A stretch of 64,000 nt of DNA from NCBI RefSeq assembly GCF_023897065.1, contig NZ_JAMHIV010000025.1, positions 62,001-126,000 on the forward strand, in the 5' to 3' direction. The first letter of the stretch is position 1. The number at the start of each line of letters is the position of its first letter. Made by a program: the position numbers and the translations under genes. Shown here piece by piece: positions 28,490 to 36,378 of the stretch. The notes under the pieces are model-generated. The model saw only the letters and a list, made by a program, of their open reading frames with translations, ran no database searches and was not told where the DNA came from. The DNA comes from Crossiella sp. SN42 (GTDB lineage: Bacteria; Actinomycetota; Actinomycetes; Mycobacteriales; Pseudonocardiaceae).

Positions 28490-29665
28490 ATGGCCCAGCC
28501 GACCTCCCTGTTCTCCGTCGCCGCCCGTGCCGACATCCCGCCCTTCCACGTCATGGACGTGGTGTCCGCGGCGGCCAAGCGGCAACGCGAACGCGGGGAC
28601 GTGCTCTCGCTGGCGGCGGGGCAGCCGTCCAGTCCCGCGCCCGCGCCGGTGCGGGCGGCTGCGGCCGAGGCGCTGGCCAAGCAGACGCTGGGGTACACCG
28701 AGCAGCTGGGCATCCTGGAGCTGCGGTCGGCGATCGCGGGGCACTACGGGCGGACCTACGACCTGGACGTGAACCCGGACGACGTGGTGGTCACCACCGG
28801 GTCCTCCGGCGGGTTCCTGCTGGCGTTCCTGGCCGCCTTCGACCCCGGGGACCGGGTCGCGCTGACCCGGCCCGGGTATCCGGCCTACCGCAACATCCTG
28901 CGGGCGCTGGGCTGCGAGGTGGTGGAGCTGCCGTGTGAGCACGAGACGCGGTTCCAGCCGACCGTGGAGCTGCTGGAGTCCCTCGACCGGCCGATCAAGG
29001 GGCTGATCGTGGCCAGTCCGGCCAACCCGACCGGGACCGGGCTGGAACCGGCGGAGCTGGCGCGGATCGCGGAATGGTGTGCGGCCAACGGGGTTCGGCT
29101 GGTCAGCGATGAGATCTACCACGGGATCAGCTACGGCCAGCCGCTCGGCTGCGCCTGGCAGACCTCGCGGGAGGCGATCGTGGCCAACAGCTTCTCCAAG
29201 TACTTCGCGATGACCGGGTGGCGGCTGGGCTGGCTGCTGCTGCCTGCCGGGCTGCGCCGCGCGGTGGACTGCCTGACCGGCAACTTCACCCTGTGCCCGC
29301 CCGCGCTGTCCCAGTACGCCGCGGTGGCCGCGTTCACCGAGGAGTCCTACGCCGAGGCCGACGCGCACGTGGCGCGCTACCGCACCAACCGGGACCTGCT
29401 GCTCGCCGGACTGGCCGGGCTGGGCATCGACCGGGTGGCCCCGGCCGACGGCGCGTTCTACGTCTACGCCGACATCGGCCACCTCACCGAGGACTCGATG
29501 GCATTCTGCCGCGGGCTGCTGGCCGACACCGGGGTCGCGGTGGTGCCCGGCATCGACTTCGACCCGGTGCACGGCAACCGGTTCATCCGGCTGTCCTTCG
29601 CCTCGGCCACCGCGACCATCACCGAAGCGGTGGCGCGCATCGGGAGCTGGCTGCCCTCGCTGTGA
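28490..29665 (+). CDS. Pyridoxal-phosphate aminotransferase, class I/II
   Basis: 391 residues. Fold type I motifs are clear: the substrate-side VLSLAAGQPSSPAP, NPTGTGLEP, YxxSDE as VSDEIYHGISY, and the PLP lysine in NSFSKYFAMTGWRLGW, with the phosphate-binding Arg in FIRLSFA. The sequence belongs to the aspartate/aromatic aminotransferase branch; substrate undefined. Leaderless start at ATG 28490. Confidence 0.92.
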   Translation: MAQPTSLFSVAARADIPPFHVMDVVSAAAKRQRERGDVLSLAAGQPSSPAPAPVRAAAAEALAKQTLGYTEQLGILELRSAIAGHYGRTYDLDVNPDDVVVTTGSSGGFLLAFLAAFDPGDRVALTRPGYPAYRNILRALGCEVVELPCEHETRFQPTVELLESLDRPIKGLIVASPANPTGTGLEPAELARIAEWCAANGVRLVSDEIYHGISYGQPLGCAWQTSREAIVANSFSKYFAMTGWRLGWLLLPAGLRRAVDCLTGNFTLCPPALSQYAAVAAFTEESYAEADAHVARYRTNRDLLLAGLAGLGIDRVAPADGAFYVYADIGHLTEDSMAFCRGLLADTGVAVVPGIDFDPVHGNRFIRLSFASATATITEAVARIGSWLPSL

Positions 29666-29766
29666 CCCGGCGGAGCGCCGATACCCGACCAACGGCGCGG
29701 CAGCCGCGGAAAATCCGCGCCTAGCGTCGGGGCGTCCTTCCCTCACCGTCCAGAAAGGACGATCGG

Positions 29767-30174
29767 ATGCGCGCCTCGACCTTCCTGCGCCGCCTGGCCG
29801 CCACCGCCGCGATCACCGCGGTCGCCGGGTTCGGCCTGTCCGCTCCCGCGATCGCCGAACCGGTGGCGACCAGCGGTCCCGTCATGTCCCTGAGCGCCGA
29901 CGAGCTTTCCGTCGCACAGCAGGGTTTGCGGCACCAGTTCACCAAGGAGGAGACCCAGTTCCTCTACGACGCGGCCAAGACCGGTGGCGAGACCCTGGTG
30001 TCGCTGGGCTGTAGCGCGATCGTGCCCGCGCCGGCCAACGCGCTGTGCGGGCCGGTGGCCAAGTTCGTGGTGAACCTGGTGGCCTCGCCGTTCAACCCCA
30101 AGGGCCGCTGCCTGGCGCTGTGGGCCGACCTGCAGGAGTTCCCGCCCATTGGGGCCCGTTACAACGACTGCTGA
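29767..30174 (+). CDS. Small secreted protein of unknown function
   Basis: 135 residues. A clear Sec signal peptide (RRLAATAAITAVAGFGLSAPAIAEP, cleavage after AIA) yields a mature protein of about 103 residues with four cysteines, likely two disulfides. No family recognised. ATG 29767 is preceded by AGAAAGGA. Confidence 0.8.
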   Translation: MRASTFLRRLAATAAITAVAGFGLSAPAIAEPVATSGPVMSLSADELSVAQQGLRHQFTKEETQFLYDAAKTGGETLVSLGCSAIVPAPANALCGPVAKFVVNLVASPFNPKGRCLALWADLQEFPPIGARYNDC

Positions 30175-30198
30175 GTCAACGAGTGCTGAGGACTCAGC
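30170..30198. terminator. Possible bidirectional terminator
   Basis: GCTGAGTC pairs with GACTCAGC across a 13-nt loop, spanning the stops of two convergent genes. The stem is only 8 bp and has no U-run. Confidence 0.4.
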
Positions 30199-30712
30199 CG
30201 GAGTCGGTGCCGGTGCCGCGCACTCCCGCCGACGGCCAGCCGCAGCCGCCCTCGCGGTCCGAGCGCAGCTTGACCGACAGGTGCGACATCACGTCGCCCA
30301 GCGCGTCGATCTGGCCCGGGGTGAGCTGGTCGATCAGCGCGGCCCGCACCGTCTCCACATGGCTGGGCGCGAAGCTCTCCAGCGCGGCGAAACCCTCGTC
30401 GGTGAGCACCGCGAAGTAGCCCCTGGCGTCATCCGGCACGGCCTCCCGGCGCACCCAGCCGCGCTGCTGCAGGCGGTCGATCACGTGGGTGAGCCTCGGC
30501 CGGGCCGCCACCACCTGCGCGGCCAGGTCGGCCAGCCGGATCCGCCGCTGCGGGGTCGCGGACAACCGGACCAGCACCTCGTACTCGAAGTGCGTGATGC
30601 CGTGGTCCCGCCGCAGCTGCTGGGCAACCCGTTCCTCCACCAGGCGGCTGGCGTCCAGGAAGTGGACCCAGGCGCGCATCTGGGACTCGTTCAGCCAGCG
30701 CGGTTCGCTCAC
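30194..30712 (-). CDS. MarR-family transcriptional regulator
   Basis: 172 residues. The winged helix is present: HFEYEVLVRLSATPQRRIRLADLAAQVVAARPRLTHVIDRLQQRGWVRREAVPDDARGYFAVLTDEG. The wing is DARGYFAV. The start is most likely the second of two adjacent GTG codons (30712), 6 nt after GATAAT on the complement, giving a leaderless message. Ligand and targets unknown. Confidence 0.87.
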   Translation of the reverse strand: MSEPRWLNESQMRAWVHFLDASRLVEERVAQQLRRDHGITHFEYEVLVRLSATPQRRIRLADLAAQVVAARPRLTHVIDRLQQRGWVRREAVPDDARGYFAVLTDEGFAALESFAPSHVETVRAALIDQLTPGQIDALGDVMSHLSVKLRSDREGGCGWPSAGVRGTGTDSG

Positions 30713-30831
30713 CACGTCATTATCGCGGTGAGCGCCGCGTGGAACTCCGCCACCCGTTCGATCGTTCAATGGCAGTGAGGTTACGGAGACCTGCTTGCCA
30801 GGGTCGACCGTGACAGAGAGGGGAGAACGTT

Positions 30832-30993
30832 ATGTTGATGATCCTGGGGATCCTGCTGGTCGGCTGGATCGTGTTGTCCGTGATCGGGTTTGTGGTCAAG
30901 GGGCTGTTCTGGCTGGCCATCGTGGGCGGAGTGATCTTCCTGGGCGCCACCGCGGTGGCCTGGGTCAAGAAGCAGAACCAGCAAATCCACTGA
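30832..30993 (+). CDS. Small hydrophobic membrane protein (53 aa)
   Basis: A 53-residue frame from ATG 30832, preceded by GAGGGGAG, with two hydrophobic segments (about 2-20 and 24-42) and a basic/Gln tail KKQNQQIH. It resembles the small 'hydrophobic protein' families common in actinobacteria. Its last 29 bases overlap the 3' end of the convergent HAD gene. Confidence 0.75.
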   Translation: MLMILGILLVGWIVLSVIGFVVKGLFWLAIVGGVIFLGATAVAWVKKQNQQIH

Positions 30994-31576
30994 TCCGCCC
31001 GGCCAGGTAGGCGCGGGCGTCCGCCGCTCCCGTCCACAGCCTGGCGTCCAGCCCGGCGGCCAGCGCGCCGTCGATGTTGACCTGCCGGTCGTCGAAGAAC
31101 ACGCACTTCTCCGGGGCGGCGTCCAGTCTGCGCAGCAGCTCGGCCCAGATCTCCGGGTCCGGCTTCGCGCACTTCAGGTCGCCGGAGAAAATCAGCGTGC
31201 GGAACTTGCCGGACCAGGGGCGCAGCTCGACCGCGCGCCCGAACGAGGCCGGGGCGTTGGACAGCAGGGCCAGCGCGACCCCGGCCTCGTGCAGCTCGGT
31301 GAGCAGCGCCTCCGCCTCGGGCTCGAAGACCAGCCAGCCCTCGCCGTCGGCCTTGGTCAGCGCGGCCACCGTCTCGTCATCCACCTCGACGCCGAGCCGG
31401 GCGCCCACCGCGCGCCAGTACTCCGACTCGTGGCAGCCCCGGTCGTAAGGCTCCCGCTCGGCCCAGTAGGCGGGCTCGAACTCCGCCGCGGCCACCCCCA
31501 GCTGCTGAGCCAGCTCGGGCAGGGCCGCGGTCTTCTTGCTCAGGACCTCGCCGTAGTCGAAAACCACCCAGTACAA
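30965..31576 (-). CDS. HAD-superfamily hydrolase
   Basis: 203 residues. Motif I reads VVFDYGEVL, motif II ALLSNAPAS, and motifs III-IV KCAKPDPEIW and CVFFDDRQVNIDGA, with a helical cap between. The second position of motif I is Gly, not Asp, as in the YihX-type phosphatases, so sugar-phosphate phosphatase activity is plausible. It precedes a threonine aldolase (11 nt gap). Confidence 0.88.
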   Translation of the reverse strand: MYWVVFDYGEVLSKKTAALPELAQQLGVAAAEFEPAYWAEREPYDRGCHESEYWRAVGARLGVEVDDETVAALTKADGEGWLVFEPEAEALLTELHEAGVALALLSNAPASFGRAVELRPWSGKFRTLIFSGDLKCAKPDPEIWAELLRRLDAAPEKCVFFDDRQVNIDGALAAGLDARLWTGAADARAYLAGRISGFAGSAS

Positions 31577-31587
31577 CGGACTCTCCC

Positions 31588-32634
31588 CTAGCTCGCCCTG
31601 CTCTGGTTGCGCAGCACGTCCTCCTGCTCGACCCGCCGCAGCACCTCGACAATGCCAGCCCGGTCCACGTCCCGGTGGGTGACGAAGCGCACCTGCCCGG
31701 CCATCGGCGTGGCCAGCACCCCGGCTCCGGTCAGCCTGCGCAGGGCCAGCTCCAGGTCCGGCGCCCCGGCCAGCACGATGTTGGTCTGCGGCGGCCGGAC
31801 CGACCAGCCCAGCTCGGCCAGCCCGTCGGCCAGCAGCCGCGCGTTCGCGTGGTCCTCGGCCAGCTCGTCCACCCGCTCCAGCGCGAGCAGCCCGGCCGCG
31901 GCCAGCACCCCGCCCTGGCGGACCCCGCCGCCGAGCATCTTGCGCACCCGCCTGGCCTCGGCCACCAGCTCCGCCGAGCCGCCCAGCACCGAGCCCACCG
32001 GCGCGCCCAACCCCTTGCTCAGGCAGGCCTGCACCGAGTCCGCGCCCACGGTCAGCGCCGCCGGCGGCACTTCAAGGGCCACCGAGGCGTTCCAGATCCG
32101 GGCCCCGTCCAGGTGCACCCGCAGCCCGGCCTGCCGCGCGGTGGCCACCAGCCGGGTGTGCTCCTCGATCGGCACCACCGCGCCACCAGCGGCGTTGTGC
32201 GTGTTCTCCAGGCACAGCAGCGAGGTGCGCAGGGAGTAATAGGGACCTGGCGGGCCGGCTGCCGCGCGCACCGTCTCCGGCGCCAGCCTGCCGGGTCCCA
32301 GTTCGCAGGGCAGCTCCGTGGGCATGCCGCCGGCCAGCCAGGCGGGCGCGCCCAGCTCGTTCTGCAGCACGTGCGAGTCCTTGGCGGCCAGGAAGCGGTC
32401 GCCGCGGCGCAGGTGGATCATCAGCGCGATGATGTTGCCCATGGTGCCGCTGGGCACCCACAGCGCCTCGTCGGTGCCGAGCAGGGCGGCGGCGCGCTCC
32501 TCCAGCGCGCGCATGGTGGGGTCGCGGTCCAGGACGTCGTCACCGACCTCGGCGGCGGCCATGGCCGCGCGCATCCGGTCATCGGGCTTGGTGACGGTGT
32601 CCGACCGGAGGTCGATCGGGGCGGAATAGGTCAC
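31588..32634 (-). CDS. ltaE: Low-specificity L-threonine aldolase (PLP-dependent)
   Basis: 348 residues. Family motifs are IDLRSDTVTKPDDRMRAAM at the start, LENTHNAAGG, LHLDGARIWN and the PLP lysine in ACLSKGLGAPVGSVL, with RRVRKMLGGGVRQ. It cleaves threonine or allo-threonine to glycine and acetaldehyde. The start is GTG 32634; the frame continues upstream but without family homology. It is divergent from a sigma-factor gene. Confidence 0.93.
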   Translation of the reverse strand: MTYSAPIDLRSDTVTKPDDRMRAAMAAAEVGDDVLDRDPTMRALEERAAALLGTDEALWVPSGTMGNIIALMIHLRRGDRFLAAKDSHVLQNELGAPAWLAGGMPTELPCELGPGRLAPETVRAAAGPPGPYYSLRTSLLCLENTHNAAGGAVVPIEEHTRLVATARQAGLRVHLDGARIWNASVALEVPPAALTVGADSVQACLSKGLGAPVGSVLGGSAELVAEARRVRKMLGGGVRQGGVLAAAGLLALERVDELAEDHANARLLADGLAELGWSVRPPQTNIVLAGAPDLELALRRLTGAGVLATPMAGQVRFVTHRDVDRAGIVEVLRRVEQEDVLRNQSRAS

Positions 32635-32796
32635 GATACGATCACACCACACTCGCCGTCGTGGATCGAGCGGCAAATGCCCAGCTCGCGGGCTCGGACT
32701 CGCGGGGGGTGACGTGGATCTCCTGCCCGGTCCGTGCAACCGTTGTGCGCAGTTGTTTCGTCCAGTAGGTGCAAGCAGACGAGCGGAGAGTTCCGC

Positions 32797-33315
32797 GTGG
32801 ACCATCACGAGGAGCAGGAGTTCGCCGAGTACTTCCTCGCCAGGCGCGATGCGGTGCGACGGACGGCCTACCTGCTCTGCGGCGACTGGCACCGGGCGGA
32901 TGACCTGGCCCAGACCGCGTTCGTCGCGTTGCACCGGCGCTGGCGCAAGGTCCGGGACAAAGGTGCCCTGGACGCTTACGTCAGACGCACGCTGGTGCGG
33001 GCGTCGATCGACGAGTCCCGGCGGCCGTGGCGGCGCGAACGCGTCGTGGACGAGCTGCCGGAGACCCCGGTGAGCACACCGGAGGTCGGTGACTCGGTGG
33101 CCACCAGGTCGGCTCTGCTCGACGGCCTGCGCAAGGTGCCGCCGCGGCAACGCGCGGTGCTGGTGTTGCGGTTCCTGGAGGGCCTGGACGTCTCGGCCGC
33201 GGCCAAGGCGCTCGGGTGCACCGAGGGCACCGTGAAGAGTCAGACCGCCCGGGGGCTCGATGCCCTCCGGGAGGCGCTGGGAGACGCACTGGACGATCTG
33301 AGGTCCGCCACATGA
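32797..33315 (+). CDS. SigE-family (ECF) RNA polymerase sigma factor
   Basis: 172 residues. The region 2 core is RRTAYLLCGDWHRADDLAQTAFVALHRRW; the region 4 helix-turn-helix is QRAVLVLRFLEGLDVSAAAKALGCTEGTVKSQTARGLDALR. This is the short SigE-type group typical of Streptomyces and allies. GTG 32797 follows GGAGAG. It is followed 32 nt later by a membrane protein likely to be its regulator and has a close paralogue at 34798. Confidence 0.93.
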   Translation: MDHHEEQEFAEYFLARRDAVRRTAYLLCGDWHRADDLAQTAFVALHRRWRKVRDKGALDAYVRRTLVRASIDESRRPWRRERVVDELPETPVSTPEVGDSVATRSALLDGLRKVPPRQRAVLVLRFLEGLDVSAAAKALGCTEGTVKSQTARGLDALREALGDALDDLRSAT

Positions 33316-33347
33316 GCGGGATCATCGGGTCGAGGAGGTGGATGTAG

Positions 33348-34091
33348 GTGGACGAGCACAAGCTCGCGGACGCCTTCCGCGATGCCGTGCGCGAGGTGCC
33401 ACCGCCGTCCTTCAACGAGCAGGACGTGGTCACCGCCTCGCACCGGGCGAGCGCGCGACAGCGGAAGCTGGTCCTCAGCGGATCGACTTTCGGGGTGGCG
33501 CTGCTGGTCGGTGGCACGCTGGTGGTGACGAACCTGCTCGGTCCTGGGCAGACCCCGAACACCGCGTCCTCGGGGGAGCTCACGGCCGAAGGGTCCGTCT
33601 TCGGCGTCCCCCCGCAGGACAACAGCACCGGCGGCCAGGCAGGCCCCGGTACCGATCGCGCCCAACCCAAGACCTCGTCTGAGCCGTCCAAGCAGGGGGA
33701 TGGCTCAGCGAGCACCGGTCCTTCGATCGGTGGCACCGAAGGGTGCGGGATGGCGGACCGGGAGCTCGCAGCCGCCCTCGCCGTCGAGCTCCCGGCCGTC
33801 GCCGCACTCACCCCTGAGCAGGCCCCGGCCGAGTTGTGCCCGCAAGGTTCCCGCGGGTTCGCGCTGAAGACGCCGGAGGGCACGCTGACCGTGTCCCTCG
33901 GCCAGGACTCCGGGCTCTCCCGCGACGGCGGCCGGGCCGACAGCGGTCCCGGCGGCGCGCAGAGCTACACCGCGATCACCACCCACGGGGCGCCGCTGAC
34001 CATCCACAGCCTGCCGCGCAAGCCGGGCGGCAAGCCGCCGTTCGCCGGCGAGCTGGAACGACTGGCGAAGAAGCTCTCCGACAAGTACTGA
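33348..34091 (+). CDS. Probable membrane partner (anti-sigma-like) of the SigE-family sigma factor
   Basis: 247 residues. A short cytosolic part (about 1-45, LADAFRDAVREVPPPSFNEQDVV) precedes one transmembrane helix (about 48-66) and an extracellular Ser/Thr/Gly/Pro-rich linker with a small C-terminal domain. The order matches the protein at 35340 after the paralogous sigma factor. No zinc-binding anti-sigma motif is visible, so the anti-sigma role is inference from position. GTG 33348 is preceded by GAGGAGG. Confidence 0.75.
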   Translation: MDEHKLADAFRDAVREVPPPSFNEQDVVTASHRASARQRKLVLSGSTFGVALLVGGTLVVTNLLGPGQTPNTASSGELTAEGSVFGVPPQDNSTGGQAGPGTDRAQPKTSSEPSKQGDGSASTGPSIGGTEGCGMADRELAAALAVELPAVAALTPEQAPAELCPQGSRGFALKTPEGTLTVSLGQDSGLSRDGGRADSGPGGAQSYTAITTHGAPLTIHSLPRKPGGKPPFAGELERLAKKLSDKY

Positions 34092-34117
34092 GCCCGCTTC
34101 TGGCACGATGGCTGGCT

Positions 34118-34729
34118 ATGGCCGAGACCAGGCATTCCGCCAGCACGCCCAAGGGTGAGCGGCGGCGGCACGCGCTGATCGAGGCGGCCGCCGCGCTGCT
34201 GGCCGAGGGCGGCTTCGACGCCATCCGGCACCGCGCGGTGGCCGAGCGCGCCGAGCTGCCACTGGCCTCCACCACCTACTACTTCAGCTCGCTGGACGAG
34301 CTGGTCGCGGCCGCGGTCGAGCACGGCTCCCGGGCCGAGCTGAACGCCGCCCGGCAATGCCTGGACGACCTGGCCGGGCGGGACCACCCGCTGTGCGCGG
34401 ACGACCTGGTCGAGCTGGTGCTGGACCTGCTGCTGGGCCGCCTGTCCAGGGACGGCGGCCTGGAACCGGTGCTGCTGCGCTACGAACGCCTGGTCGGCAG
34501 TGCCCGGCGGCCCTTCCTCACCGACCTGATGCGCGGTCTCGGCGAGGAGCTGATGGTCCTGCTCACCGAGCTGTTCGCGCACTCCGGCACCCCGGTGGAC
34601 CGGCCGCGGCTGGACGTGCTGGTCGCGCTGGTCGACGGCGCGGTGGTGAACGCGCTGATCGAGAGCAACCCCGATCCCCGGGACGCCGCCCGCCGGATGC
34701 TGCGGGCGAACCTGCCCGGCCGCGCCTGA
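34118..34729 (+). CDS. TetR-family transcriptional regulator
   Basis: 203 residues. The N-terminal helix-turn-helix reads RRRHALIEAAAALLAEGGFDAIRHRAVAERAELPLASTTYYFSSLDELVAA, with the usual TYYFS pattern, followed by a helical ligand-binding domain. It sits between two sigma/partner pairs and may regulate either. ATG 34118 chosen; the frame extends far upstream but into the preceding gene. Confidence 0.88.
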   Translation: MAETRHSASTPKGERRRHALIEAAAALLAEGGFDAIRHRAVAERAELPLASTTYYFSSLDELVAAAVEHGSRAELNAARQCLDDLAGRDHPLCADDLVELVLDLLLGRLSRDGGLEPVLLRYERLVGSARRPFLTDLMRGLGEELMVLLTELFAHSGTPVDRPRLDVLVALVDGAVVNALIESNPDPRDAARRMLRANLPGRA

Positions 34730-34797
34730 CCCTGGTGCAACCTGTCCTTGGCCCGCTCGCGTGAGTAGAGGCGGATCTGGGTGATGGGAGGCGCGGA

Positions 34798-35340
34798 ATG
34801 CGGGCCGAGGACGATGCGAGCTACCGGGAGTTCGCCAGAGCGAAAGCCATGTCGCTGCGGCGGCTGGCCTACCTGCTGTGCGGGGACTGGCACCTCGCCG
34901 AGGACTTGGCGCAGACCGCGCTGATCAAGATGTACCGGGCCTGGCCCAAGGTGCAACGGAAGAACACCGTCGACAACTACGCGCGGCAGGTCCTGCTGCG
35001 GTGCTGGCTGGACGAACGACGGAAACCCTGGCGGAGCGCGGAGAACCGCGACGGCAAGGTGCCCGACCAGCCCGGCATCGACCTTGATCCCGCACTGGCC
35101 GGACGGGCCACGGGGACACGGGACCTCCTGCTGCGCGCGCTCACGCAGATCCCGCCGCGGCAGCGCGCCGCCGTGGTCCTCCGGCACTGGGCAGACCTGT
35201 CCATCGCGGAGGTCGCGGCTGCCCTGCGCTGCTCGGAAGGGACCGTCAAGAGCCAGACCGCGCGGGGGCTCGAGGCCCTGCGCGCGGTCGTCGAGCGGCT
35301 GGACGCGGAGATCGCGCCGGTCGCCGGGAGGAGCGTGTGA
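34798..35340 (+). CDS. SigE-family (ECF) RNA polymerase sigma factor
   Basis: 180 residues, paralogue of the 32797 protein: region 2 LRRLAYLLCGDWHLAEDLAQTALIKMYRAW, region 4 IPPRQRAAVVLRHWADLSIAEVAAALRCSEGTVKSQTARGLEALR. ATG 34798 follows GGGAGG. The stop overlaps the start of the next gene (TGATG), so the two are translationally coupled. Confidence 0.93.
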   Translation: MRAEDDASYREFARAKAMSLRRLAYLLCGDWHLAEDLAQTALIKMYRAWPKVQRKNTVDNYARQVLLRCWLDERRKPWRSAENRDGKVPDQPGIDLDPALAGRATGTRDLLLRALTQIPPRQRAAVVLRHWADLSIAEVAAALRCSEGTVKSQTARGLEALRAVVERLDAEIAPVAGRSV

Positions 35341-36242
35341 TGCAGGACAAGCAGTTGATCGACAGGTTGCGCGGGCTGAGCACGGCCGAGCCCCCGCTGG
35401 GCTTCGACCCCGACCAGGTGGCCGACACCGCGGCCAGGCTGCACCGGCGCAGGCGGGCCACGCTGGCCGCCGGTGGCGGCACGCTGGCCGCGGTCGCGGC
35501 GGTGGCCGTGACGGTCGGCATGGTGTTCGCCGGCCAGGGCGCGATCGGGGCCGCGGGGCAGGCGGGGCCGCTGACCGGGCTGTCGCAGCCGCCGCTGGTC
35601 AGTCCCAAGGTCGACCTGAGCAAGCAGAAGCAGCGCAACGAGGAGCTGCTCAAGGAGGTACTGCCCAAGGTCAAGCCGGGGGTGACCGAGCTGCGGACCA
35701 AGATGCGGCAGCTGTTCACCGACGGCGACCTGGACGCGCTGAGCGGCACGGCCGGCTTCCGGGACCAGGTCCACGGGGCCTGGATCACCCTGTCGATCAC
35801 CGGCCCGATCACCGCGAGGTCCGTGGTCACCCCGTTGCCCCTGCGCTGCGTGCCGAGGGGGGAGGGATCGGTGGTGCCCACCAGCCACCAGTACAACCCG
35901 GCTGGTGACACCAGGCCGTCGTTCCACAAGGGGCTGAAGGGCAAGTGCGAGAAGCTGCCGCAGCCGGACGGCAGCGTCGTGGTGGTCGAGGAGACGCTGG
36001 TCCCGAAGGACCCGATGGCCCGCCACGACTACGACTCGCAGGACCCGGCGGACTACAAGCGCATCGCCCTGGACGGCACCCACTACCGCCTGGACGGCTC
36101 GGTGGTGGGCGTGCAGAACCTCGTCACGGTGCCGCCGGACTTCACCGAGAACAGGGACGCCGGTCAGAAGCGGCCGGAGCCGCCGCTGACCAGGGACCAG
36201 GTGATCCGGCTGGTCACCGATCCGGAATTCAACCTCAGCTGA
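35340..36242 (+). CDS. Probable membrane partner (anti-sigma-like) of the second SigE-family sigma factor
   Basis: 300 residues. A cytosolic part (about 1-40, LIDRLRGLSTAEPPLGFDPDQVADTAARL) precedes a transmembrane helix (about 45-68) and an extracellular domain that may be Cys-linked (CVPRGEG, KGLKGKCEKL). Same layout as the 33348 protein but with a different C-terminal domain. It could sense an extracellular signal. The GTG at 35337 is an alternative start. Confidence 0.75.
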   Translation: MQDKQLIDRLRGLSTAEPPLGFDPDQVADTAARLHRRRRATLAAGGGTLAAVAAVAVTVGMVFAGQGAIGAAGQAGPLTGLSQPPLVSPKVDLSKQKQRNEELLKEVLPKVKPGVTELRTKMRQLFTDGDLDALSGTAGFRDQVHGAWITLSITGPITARSVVTPLPLRCVPRGEGSVVPTSHQYNPAGDTRPSFHKGLKGKCEKLPQPDGSVVVVEETLVPKDPMARHDYDSQDPADYKRIALDGTHYRLDGSVVGVQNLVTVPPDFTENRDAGQKRPEPPLTRDQVIRLVTDPEFNLS

Positions 36243-36275
36243 GCGGAACCGATGTCTCGTTCCGGACATCCCACT

Positions 36276-36306
36276 GTGGCCGGCGCTGATCTTCGGCGCC
36301 GGCCAC
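36276..36306 (+). terminator. Terminator hairpin 1 before purB
   Basis: GTGGCCGGCGC pairs with GCGCCGGCCAC (11 bp) across a 9-nt loop, 34 nt after the preceding stop. Confidence 0.75.
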
Positions 36307-36343
36307 GTGGCCGGTCGGCACTGGGGGTGCCGACCGCCACGTG
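36304..36343 (+). terminator. Terminator hairpin 2 before purB
   Basis: CACGTGGC-C-GGTCGGCAC pairs with GTGCCGACC-GCCACGTG, 17 pairs with one bulge, overlapping the right arm of hairpin 1. The two tandem hairpins strongly isolate purB from the sigma operon. Confidence 0.7.
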
Positions 36344-36364
36344 CCCATGTTCGCGCTGGTCAAC

Positions 36365-36370
36365 TAGGCT
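36365..36370 (+). promoter_or_regulatory. -10 element of a leaderless promoter for purB
   Basis: TAGGCT ends 8 nt before GTG 36379. Confidence 0.5.
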
Positions 36371-36378
36371 GCGTGAAC

